Of a stretch of DNA of 38,219 nt, positions 1 to 6,343 are shown one piece after another. Under the pieces are notes generated by a model that saw nothing but the letters and a program-made list of their open reading frames with translations, searched no databases and was not told the origin of the DNA. This DNA is from CAXYVX01 sp049297855. GTDB lineage: Bacteria > Patescibacteriota > Saccharimonadia > Saccharimonadales > Saccharimonadaceae. Positions within the stretch are counted from its first letter, which is position 1, and every line of letters begins with the position of its first letter. The stretch covers positions 1 through 38,219 of the forward strand of contig JBAQVB010000052.1 in assembly GCA_049297855.1 (NCBI GenBank), written 5' to 3'. A program made the position numbers and the translations under genes.

Positions 1-69
1 GTGATGGATTTTGCACACGGTAAATTTGCGCCGACCACAATTAAAACTCAATCCGTTGACGACGCGTAA
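1..69 (+). CDS. Possible 3' end of a truncated gene
   Basis: Frame 1 is open from the window edge to a TAA at 67-69 and gives a 22-residue tail ending in QSVDDA. The codons look ordinary for this genome, but 22 codons is too short to tell from chance. If real, the gene ends about 40 nt before the hairpin that terminates the minus-strand RNA, so the two transcripts converge. Function unknown. Confidence 0.3.
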   Translation: MMDFAHGKFAPTTIKTQSVDDA

Positions 70-99
70 TTAATTCCATAAATAGTTATTTTGCGTTGA

Positions 100-405
100 C
101 AAAACGAAAACCCGCAGTTCATCAGGCAAGGGTGGGCATCGCCTGATGAACTGCGGGTTCTCTGATCTCCCCGACGCACCCAGATGCGGGACAGGCGTGA
201 CCCACCTCACATGGGGTCCGCCGGTCGGAGAGGTTAGACACGCGCCGATTGCTCCTGTCGTTTCCCGCGAAACACGATGTTTTCGCGAAATCGAGGGGCG
301 AAAGTGGAGGGTAGTTACTTTCATCCGCACGTGGCCTAACAACACATTTCATTGTGTTATATAATTGATTAGGTACATTGCCACGGTGTTTGTCCGCCAC
401 AACAT
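100..405 (-). ncRNA. Candidate structured non-coding RNA, about 300 nt
   Basis: This minus-strand unit has a consensus promoter (412-440), a strong terminator (101-159) and no convincing ORF. Helices visible by eye, in plus coordinates: 380-385 with 330-335 (CGUGGC/GCCACG), enclosing 369-373 with 335-339 (CCUAA/UUAGG, sharing base 335 with the first helix) and a hairpin 353-358 with 341-346 (AACACA/UGUGUU). A long hairpin at 259-293 has about 14 pairs and small bulges. A 9-bp helix joins 224-232 to 167-175 and encloses two further hairpins, GACC(C)CA/UGGGUC and CGCA/UGCG. I looked for tmRNA (no tRNA-like ends), SRP RNA (no GGUCAG/GGAAG/AGCAG core) and the conserved RNase P cores, and found no clear match. 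A divergent RNase P or 6S-like RNA cannot be excluded. It lies divergently upstream of dprA. Confidence 0.62.
101..159 (-). terminator. Rho-independent terminator of the structured RNA
   Basis: A perfect 19-bp inverted repeat (109-127 with 141-159) has a 13-nt loop. Read on the minus strand it is followed by TTTTCGTTTT. The plus-strand side has no T-run, so the polarity is minus. Confidence 0.75.
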
Positions 406-411
406 TGCTAC

Positions 412-440
412 ATACTATCACACTATTTTTATTATGTCAA
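412..440 (-). promoter_or_regulatory. Sigma-70-type promoter of the structured RNA
   Basis: On the minus strand TTGACA (435-440), a 17-bp spacer and TAGTAT (412-417) give near-consensus spacing. The predicted start is near 405. It is one of the best full -35/-10 pairs in the window, whereas many protein genes here rely on an extended -10. Confidence 0.7.
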
Positions 441-476
441 CTGTTTTACAATATGTTATTTATTTTATCAAGGTTA

Positions 477-485
477 TGCTATAAT
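477..485 (+). promoter_or_regulatory. Extended -10 promoter of dprA
   Basis: TGCTATAAT ends 8 nt before the dprA ATG. A transcript starting at the usual distance would begin at or next to the start codon, so the mRNA is predicted to be leaderless. Confidence 0.65.
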
Positions 486-493
486 TAACAAAT

Positions 494-1405
494 ATGGAGC
501 CAGACGACAATATTTGCAAAATTCCACTAGAAAATAATGATTTTCGCGATTTACGACGTCGATTAGCCACCGATTCACGCCCGCCAAAACAACTTTTTGC
601 CAAATCCTCAATACCAGAAACTGATTTTGGGGCACTGTTCGATCACGCGACTGTGGCCATCGTCGGTTCGCGTAAAGTTTCGGATTATGGTCGCGCCGTG
701 ACGCTAAAGTTAGCACGCGAATTAGCCGAGCACGGCGTCGTGATCGTGGCCGGCCTGGCGATCGGTGTAGATTCGCTGGCGCACCGCGGAGCATTGGATG
801 GACGCGGGACGACAATCGCGATCTTAGGCAATGGCTTAGCAAAGGTTTATCCGTCGCAAAACCGTGGCTTGGCCGAAGAAATCGTGGACGGCGGTGGCGT
901 GATCTTGTCCGAATACGAACCCGATGTGCCGGTCGCACGCTATCAGTTTCTCGAACGTAACCGCTTAATCGCCGCCTTGTCAGATATCGTGATCGTCGTC
1001 GAAGCAAATCTCCGATCCGGATCATTGAATACGGCACGCCACGCCGTTCAACAGGGAAAAATTCTCATGGCGGTACCGGGCAATATCACCGCGCCATTAT
1101 CGGCCGGCACTAATCAGCTGATCGCTGACGGCGCCGCGCCCGTGTTAAACGCCGAATCAGTGATAACGAAATTAAGCGAAATCTACGCCGATCGAGCCGA
1201 CATTCTTGCGCAACTCGCAAACAAAAAAACAGCGATCAATAAAACCGACGACGACGAAGCTAGAGAAATTCTGACGCTACTTTCACAGGCTGCGCTAACG
1301 ACGGACGAGATTCTGCACAAAATACCGCATGGACAGGGCAAATTAACCATGCTCGAGTTGGACGGTAAAATCAGACGCATTAATGATAAATGGTCATTAA
1401 GCTAA
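494..1405 (+). CDS. dprA: DNA processing protein DprA
   Basis: A 303-aa DprA/Smf protein. The family binds single-stranded DNA taken up during transformation and loads RecA. The Rossmann-like core shows the family marks: VGSRKVSDYG (about 57-66), GLAIGVDSLAH, GNGLAKVYP, SEYEP, the FLERNRLIAALSD block and SGSLNTARHA. The last 60 residues fit the DprA winged-helix domain. The N-terminal SAM-like domain of longer DprAs is absent; only about 50 residues precede the core. The ATG at 494 is chosen because it follows the TATAAT by 8 nt. No ribosome binding site is seen. A hairpin begins directly after the stop. It is transcribed divergently from the structured RNA upstream. DprA in this lineage fits natural DNA uptake, known for some Saccharibacteria; that link is an inference here. 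Confidence 0.95.
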   Translation: MEPDDNICKIPLENNDFRDLRRRLATDSRPPKQLFAKSSIPETDFGALFDHATVAIVGSRKVSDYGRAVTLKLARELAEHGVVIVAGLAIGVDSLAHRGALDGRGTTIAILGNGLAKVYPSQNRGLAEEIVDGGGVILSEYEPDVPVARYQFLERNRLIAALSDIVIVVEANLRSGSLNTARHAVQQGKILMAVPGNITAPLSAGTNQLIADGAAPVLNAESVITKLSEIYADRADILAQLANKKTAINKTDDDEAREILTLLSQAALTTDEILHKIPHGQGKLTMLELDGKIRRINDKWSLS

Positions 1406-1440
1406 ATCTGGTCGCTCATGAAAATCATGAGCGACCAGAT
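1406..1440 (+). terminator. Hairpin terminator after dprA
   Basis: A perfect 16-bp inverted repeat with an AAA loop starts at the base after the dprA stop codon. There is no long T-tract on the plus strand, so it may act as a 3'-stabilising hairpin or a weak terminator. Confidence 0.6.
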
Positions 1441-1586
1441 AGAGAAAAATCACGTTTGCCATTCAGCCTGACCCCATTGATCAATCAATGCCCAGAGCAA
1501 ATTACTTGAAGGCGCTTCGACTGCATTGCGCTCATAATTATGTGGACAGTTCTTGCCCAACTACCAACACCATCAATTACAATTTA

Positions 1587-1621
1587 ATAGCGCCCGCAAC
1601 ATTAAATGTTACGGGCGCTAT
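1587..1621 (-). terminator. Hairpin terminator of the 205-aa gene
   Basis: Arms 1587-1602 and 1606-1621 pair over 16 positions (one G-U in RNA) around a 3-nt loop. On the minus strand TATTAAATT follows. It lies 17 nt past the stop of the minus-strand gene at 1639. Confidence 0.65.
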
Positions 1622-1638
1622 GGAATGGATACTAAAAA

Positions 1639-2256
1639 TTAAACGCTGGTGCCCGTCAACAATCTGGACTCCAACAAAGCAAATGCCTTGTTGTGCTCCT
1701 CGAGCGACCTCAAGTCCAAAAATGGACTTACCAGCGTGTCGTGAACGCATTTGCGTTCGTCCCTCTTCAAGAGACCCCAAAATGGGTTACGCGATAGCAG
1801 CGCTTGCAACAACAACGACATTGTTTTGTCGCCGCCCCACTCTATTTCATTTTGATCGCAAATTTTCGGGAAATCCTCCCGGAAGAACCAGTCAAACAAG
1901 ACAAGCTCTTTCTTTGAGTTCCACTGCTTGCTGCCACGGGGGCCCCAGAACTGACTGTTCCAGCTCCAATCTAATGTGTTGCGATTCTTGATGAAATGCG
2001 CCAAAATGAACGACGCGTTCCCTCTATCAATGTTGCAGACGAGTCGCGAGTTACCACTCTCCGCTATGAGCTTCACCCACTTTAGCGGGTGAGCTTGGCG
2101 ACCGTTCTGGCCTAGCTGATTCGTTAGCATCTCCTTGAGGTCGGCTACTGTGGATTGCGCCTGCGCTCCACCTGGTAGTCTAAGAGTGCAACGCCTTGCA
2201 TTGAGCTCGACCGTCAACGACGACGACTGGCACATGGCATTGAATGCATTATTCAT
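1639..2256 (-). CDS. Unrecognised 205-aa protein
   Basis: I do not recognise this protein. It is 205 aa, probably cytoplasmic, with no signal peptide or membrane segment. It is rich in Trp and Phe (WNSQFWGPRGSKQW, DWFFREDF), and its C-terminal half looks helical (SLLLQALLS, SLEEHNKAFALLESRLL). Support for a real gene: AAAGGATGAG 6-7 nt before the ATG, a -10-like TAGTAT at 2274-2279, a strong hairpin after the stop and no competing ORF of quality. It stands alone between dprA and topA, facing the other way. Base use looks different from the neighbouring genes, which would fit an acquired ORFan, though this was judged only by eye. Confidence 0.6.
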   Translation of the reverse strand: MNNAFNAMCQSSSLTVELNARRCTLRLPGGAQAQSTVADLKEMLTNQLGQNGRQAHPLKWVKLIAESGNSRLVCNIDRGNASFILAHFIKNRNTLDWSWNSQFWGPRGSKQWNSKKELVLFDWFFREDFPKICDQNEIEWGGDKTMSLLLQALLSRNPFWGLLKRDERKCVHDTLVSPFLDLRSLEEHNKAFALLESRLLTGTSV

Positions 2257-2273
2257 ATCTCATCCTTTGTAGA

Positions 2274-2325
2274 ATACTAGTCGCAAGAGGTTGCGACCTG
2301 ACCGTTGACAATCGAAAATTGTCAA
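2274..2325. promoter_or_regulatory. Two inverted repeats in the divergent 205-aa gene/topA region
   Basis: GTCGCAA-gagg-TTGCGAC (2280-2297) lies exactly upstream of the minus-strand -10-like TAGTAT (2274-2279), in the spacer position. TTGACAAT-N5-ATTGTCAA (2305-2325) lies just beyond. Both are perfect and of operator size. They could bind a repressor or form RNA hairpins; the regulator is unknown. Confidence 0.4.
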
Positions 2326-2394
2326 TTCGGATAGCCTACCATGTTAATTGACTTTTAACAAGTATAAGCAGCTTCCGGCTACGTTATTATGTTA

Positions 2395-2403
2395 TGCTAT
2401 GAT
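2395..2403 (+). promoter_or_regulatory. Extended -10 promoter of topA
   Basis: TGCTATGAT ends 7 nt before the chosen topA ATG at 2411, the leaderless layout also seen at dprA. Confidence 0.6.
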
Positions 2404-2410
2404 AGTTGCC

Positions 2411-4939
2411 ATGAGTAAAGACATTAAAAATCTCGTGGTCGTCGAAAGTCCGGCCAAAGCCCACACTATCGGTGGCTTTTTGGGTCCCAATTACACCGTG
2501 ATGGCCAGCGTTGGCCACATTCGCTCGATCGCTAAGGACACGCGCGATAAAAAGGCCATCGACACGGCGCACGATTTTGCCACTGTTTATCAGGTCGATC
2601 CCGATAAAACCAAAACTGTGCGCGAGTTAAAGGCGGCCGCCAAAAAAACTCTGGCGGGTGGCGGCAAAATCTTTCTGGCCTCTGATGAGGACCGCGAAGG
2701 GGAGGCGATCGCTTGGCATTTGGCGCAAGTTTTCAACCTACCGACCACTGACAAAAACCGCATCACTTATACCGAAATAACCAAATCAGCCGTCGAAAAC
2801 GCTCTGAAGCAGCCGCGCACCATCGATATGAACTTGGTTAAAGCTCAGCAGGCGCGCCAGATTTTGGATCGTTTGGTCGGTTTCGAATTGTCACCGGTGG
2901 TGTGGCGCAAAGTTCCGGGCGGCAAATCAGCCGGCCGCGTCCAGAGCCCAGCCGTGAAATTATTAGTCGAACGTGAACGTGAAATCGCAAAATTCCAAAA
3001 TTCGTCGAGCTTTAAAACGATTGGGGTTTTCACGAAAAATGACAGCGAAATTAAGGCGACATTGAACCACGACTTCACCGACGAAACCGCCGCAAAACAG
3101 TTTTTAGAATCGTTAAATAACGCGCGTTACAGCGTGGCCGACGTCGAACAAAAAGACGCGAAGCGCAATCCGCTACCGCCGTTTACAACCTCGACGTTGC
3201 AGCAGGACGCCAACGCACGCCTCGGTTATTCGGCGCGTTCGACAATGTCGATCGCCCAACACTTGTATCAGGCCGGTTTTATTACTTATATGCGCACAGA
3301 TTCGTTGAATTTGTCAAACCAATTTTTGGGTGCAGCGGGACGTTTTATCACGCAACAATTTGGTGAGAAATATCTGAAAATTCGAACTTTTCACACCAAA
3401 GCGGCCGGCGCGCAAGAGGCGCACGAAGCGATTCGCCCGACAGATCCAGCGCGCGAAATCGTCGGTTCCGGCCAAGATCAGAAATTATACGATTTGATCC
3501 GTCGCCGCACTTTGGCGTCGCAAATGGCCAGCGCGGAATTATCACGCACCACAGCCACGATCGACATTTCGGATCATGACGAAAAATTCGTGGCGAAGGG
3601 CGAGGTCGTGCTTTTCCCGGGTTTCCTCAAGATGTACGGCGCGGCCAAAGATGAGCTTTTGCCCGAATTAAATGTCGGCGAACTATTGAATGCAACCGAG
3701 ATCAGCGCGCGCCAAACTTTTGCCAAACCACCGGCGCGTTACAGCGAAGGTAGCTTAGTGAAAAAGTTGGAGGACTTGGAAATCGGCCGGCCATCGACCT
3801 ACGCCACGATCATTTCAACCATTCAAAATCGCGGCTACGCCGAACGTGGCGAGGGCGAAGGCGAGGAGCGCGCTGTGATAGTTTTAACTCGCCGCGATGA
3901 TAAAATCCAGCGTGAAATCGTCACTGAAAAAACCGGATCAACCAAAGGCAAACTGGTGCCAACACCGAGCGGCAGCGTGTTGACGGACTTTTTGAACGAC
4001 TATTTCACGGATATCGACGATTACAAATTCACGGCCAAAGTTGAAAACGAATTGGACGAAATCGCCGATAAGAAGCTCGACAAAACTGCCATGTTGCGCA
4101 ATTTTTACGATCCATTTCATGCCAAAATCGAGGACAGCGACACGATCGAACGTAGCACCGTGGCCGGCATGAAACTAGTCGGAACCGATCCAAAAGGACG
4201 CAAAATTTATGCGCGGATCGGACGTTTTGGCCCGATGTTACAGATCGGCGGCGTTGATGCAAACGGCCAACCCGACAAAACTTCGACAGCAACTTTTGCG
4301 AATTTCCCGAAAGGTTTCAACATGGAAAACATTACCGTAACAGCGGCGGAAAAAATGTTTGCTTTACCGCGCGTGGTTGGGCAGTTGCCGGATGATTTTG
4401 CCGATAAATTAGACAACGAACTCGGAACGGATAAGTTTGCCAAAATTAAAACCTTGTTGGATTCGTTTAACGGCGGGGAAAGTGCGGAAATTTTCGCGAA
4501 CATTGGCCGGTTCGGACCTTATGTCGCATTGCGTAAAGCCGGTAACAAAACTGGCGGATTGTTTGTTTCGCTCGGCCAAACGTCGCCGTTTGACGTGACG
4601 TTTGAAGACGCGTTGAATAAAATCCACGACAAATTAATCGCTGAAGCCAACAAAATCATCGTGGATTTTGGCGAAGTGAAGATTTTGAACGGCCGGTTCG
4701 GACCTTATGTTACCGATGGCAACAAAAACGCCAAATTGCCCAAAGAAATTCGCGACGACTCGACTAAGGTGGCTAAAATCACCGAAACTGAGGCGCGTAA
4801 ATTATTGGCCGAAGCGCCAACCGGCAGAGATCGTTTCGGTCGGCGTGGCCACGCCGCCACCAAACTGCGCGCAGCCACGAAGGCTAAAACTACCACTTTG
4901 CGCCGCCCGAAAGCGCGTCGCCCACGTACTAAAAAATAG
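2411..4939 (+). CDS. topA: DNA topoisomerase I (type IA)
   Basis: This 842-aa enzyme relaxes negative supercoils by nicking and passing single strands. The Toprim domain opens with LVVVESPAKA and carries the metal-binding DEDREGEAIAWH. The catalytic tyrosine is Y293 in GFITYMRTDS. The core continues through HEAIRPTDP and GRPSTYATI. The C-terminus has three GRFGP-type repeats (near 4210, 4507 and 4693) in place of Cys4 zinc ribbons, then a Lys/Arg-rich tail. The ATG at 2411 is preferred over an upstream in-frame start at 2348 because the protein aligns from MSKDIKNLVVVES and the -10 box lies 7 nt before it. Confidence 0.96.
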   Translation: MSKDIKNLVVVESPAKAHTIGGFLGPNYTVMASVGHIRSIAKDTRDKKAIDTAHDFATVYQVDPDKTKTVRELKAAAKKTLAGGGKIFLASDEDREGEAIAWHLAQVFNLPTTDKNRITYTEITKSAVENALKQPRTIDMNLVKAQQARQILDRLVGFELSPVVWRKVPGGKSAGRVQSPAVKLLVEREREIAKFQNSSSFKTIGVFTKNDSEIKATLNHDFTDETAAKQFLESLNNARYSVADVEQKDAKRNPLPPFTTSTLQQDANARLGYSARSTMSIAQHLYQAGFITYMRTDSLNLSNQFLGAAGRFITQQFGEKYLKIRTFHTKAAGAQEAHEAIRPTDPAREIVGSGQDQKLYDLIRRRTLASQMASAELSRTTATIDISDHDEKFVAKGEVVLFPGFLKMYGAAKDELLPELNVGELLNATEISARQTFAKPPARYSEGSLVKKLEDLEIGRPSTYATIISTIQNRGYAERGEGEGEERAVIVLTRRDDKIQREIVTEKTGSTKGKLVPTPSGSVLTDFLNDYFTDIDDYKFTAKVENELDEIADKKLDKTAMLRNFYDPFHAKIEDSDTIERSTVAGMKLVGTDPKGRKIYARIGRFGPMLQIGGVDANGQPDKTSTATFANFPKGFNMENITVTAAEKMFALPRVVGQLPDDFADKLDNELGTDKFAKIKTLLDSFNGGESAEIFANIGRFGPYVALRKAGNKTGGLFVSLGQTSPFDVTFEDALNKIHDKLIAEANKIIVDFGEVKILNGRFGPYVTDGNKNAKLPKEIRDDSTKVAKITETEARKLLAEAPTGRDRFGRRGHAATKLRAATKAKTTTLRRPKARRPRTKK

Positions 4940-5114
4940 TCAGCCACTGTTTGATCCTGGATAATTTGATGAGTTTTAGTGACGGAATTTCCAAAACGCA
5001 TTTCATATTAAATATAACAATGATAAATACACGGATTACAAGAGTTTACTTTTACAAAAAACATGAGCAAATTAAACATTTGTTTGACTTTTACGCCAAT
5101 TCCGTGGTAAATCC

Positions 5115-5143
5115 TTGACGCGCGTCATAGAAAAGAGTAAGAT
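5115..5143 (+). promoter_or_regulatory. Promoter of the sigma4-HARE gene
   Basis: TTGACG (5115-5120), a 17-bp spacer and TAAGAT (5138-5143). It predicts a leader of about 78 nt. The rest of the 4940-5227 gap shows no gene. Confidence 0.65.
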
Positions 5144-5184
5144 ATGAGGCAGAACTTTGGGCGGGACAAAAAGTCAACCATAAT

Positions 5185-5200
5185 TTCGCTCGCGAGCGAA
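5185..5200 (+). repeat. 16-bp palindrome in the leader
   Basis: TTCGCTCGCGAGCGAA is a perfect palindrome lying between the promoter and the AGGAGA ribosome binding site of the next gene. It could be an operator for autoregulation or an RNA hairpin. Confidence 0.45.
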
Positions 5201-5227
5201 CAAGCAAAAGAACAGGAGATTTGAAAT

Positions 5228-6289
5228 ATGTCTGAAACTGCCAATGATCAAAAATCGCAACTACTGAGTGCGGCCGATGCGACCATTAAACTGGTCGAGC
5301 GACCACGTGAACGTGAAGTGATTGAACGCCGCTTTGGTCTGAACGGCACACGCGAAACGCTGGAGCAGGTCGGTCAAAGTATGAGCATCACTCGCGAACG
5401 TGTGCGCCAAATCGAGAAAGCCTCATTGATGCGCGCCAAAATGCAGCTAGAAAAACGCCACAGCGCCGAATTCACCCAGGCTGAAATCACGCTGGTGCAG
5501 TTTTTGGCTAAAAACGGACGCGTCGCTCGACTCGAAACCGTAGCGCAGCAATTGTTAGCGGATGGCACACGCAACAAGGGTGTGATTAGCTTGTTAGCTG
5601 AATTGTCCGATAAAATGATCACCACCGTTGAGAATGACCATTATTTCCAGGCCATCGCTTTATCCGACCGTGGCAACGAACGCGTCGTGAAAAAAGCGAT
5701 CGACGAGATCGTGGCTCAACTCAAGATTAAAAAAGATCCGGTCGACGCAAACGGCTTATTTGCGCTGATGGCAAGCAGCTCCATCGAAAAATATGAAACT
5801 GCCGACGAGGCGACCGCGATGGCTAGCATTTCTAAATTAATCGCGGAGTTGAACGGGCTCTGGGGTTTGACTAAAAATCCGACCGTTAATCCGAAAAATA
5901 TTCGCGATAAAATTTACATCGTCATGAAGAACAACCATCGCAAACCGATGCACTTTTCCGCCATCGCCACCGCTGTAAAATCGGCCGGATTTTCACGCAA
6001 TAAAGTAACTGATCAGGCGATTCATAATGAGCTAATTAAGGATGAGCGTTGCGTGTTAATCGGACGTGGCATTTATGCACTGGCCGAATGGGGCTACAAA
6101 AAAGGTTCGATTACCGACACGATCGCCGATGTTTTAAATGGTAAAGGTAGCATGAAACGCGAGGATATCGTGCGCGAAGTTCTCAAAGTTCGCGAAGTCC
6201 GTGAAGCCACGATTTTGTTGTACCTCCAGAGTAAACCACAGTTTCAGCGCGTCGCCAAAGGCGAGTATGCGCTGGCTGAGCAGATATAA
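5228..6289 (+). CDS. Sigma-70 region 4-like / HARE-HTH regulator
   Basis: This 353-aa protein is a likely transcription regulator. Residues about 22-72 match sigma-70 region 4: PREREVIERRFGL, then SITRERVRQIEKASLMRA, the helix-turn-helix that contacts -35 elements in sigma factors. There is no region 2 for -10 melting, so it is not a complete sigma factor. Residues about 225-290 look like a HARE-HTH domain (KPMHFSAIATAVK, ending GRGIYALAEWG), the fold of the Firmicutes RNA polymerase delta subunit. A second copy seems to follow (SMKREDIVREVL to KGEYALAE). It has its own promoter, a leader with a palindrome, and AGGAGA 8 nt before the ATG. An RNA-polymerase-associated factor is the favoured reading; direct data are lacking. 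Confidence 0.85.
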   Translation: MSETANDQKSQLLSAADATIKLVERPREREVIERRFGLNGTRETLEQVGQSMSITRERVRQIEKASLMRAKMQLEKRHSAEFTQAEITLVQFLAKNGRVARLETVAQQLLADGTRNKGVISLLAELSDKMITTVENDHYFQAIALSDRGNERVVKKAIDEIVAQLKIKKDPVDANGLFALMASSSIEKYETADEATAMASISKLIAELNGLWGLTKNPTVNPKNIRDKIYIVMKNNHRKPMHFSAIATAVKSAGFSRNKVTDQAIHNELIKDERCVLIGRGIYALAEWGYKKGSITDTIADVLNGKGSMKREDIVREVLKVREVREATILLYLQSKPQFQRVAKGEYALAEQI

Positions 6290-6325
6290 TCGTCTCTCAG
6301 AGCTCTATCGCAAGCACTGACGTTA

Positions 6326-6334
6326 TGCTATAAT
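6326..6334 (+). promoter_or_regulatory. Extended -10 promoter of the secretion-like ATPase
   Basis: TGCTATAAT ends 9 nt before the ATG at 6344 and sits in the same GTTATGCTATAAT context as the dprA promoter. The transcript is predicted to be leaderless. Confidence 0.65.
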
Positions 6335-6343
6335 CGCTCTGAT

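Noticed and set aside
100..405. tmRNA or SRP RNA identity for the structured RNA
   Set aside because: No tRNA-like acceptor/T-arm ends or tag reading frame, and no conserved SRP core sequences.
70..421. Overlapping ORFs on both strands in the structured RNA region (minus 70-345, minus 122-421, plus 146-364)
   Set aside because: No ribosome binding site or suitable promoter geometry, odd composition, and they run through the terminator stem and helices. The RNA reading explains the region better.
474..1037. 187-codon minus-strand ORF opposite dprA
   Set aside because: Shadow of dprA: Arg/Ser-rich composition and no start signals.
1488..1991. 167-codon plus-strand ORF
   Set aside because: Runs through the terminator hairpin and antisense to the better supported 205-aa gene, with no start signal.
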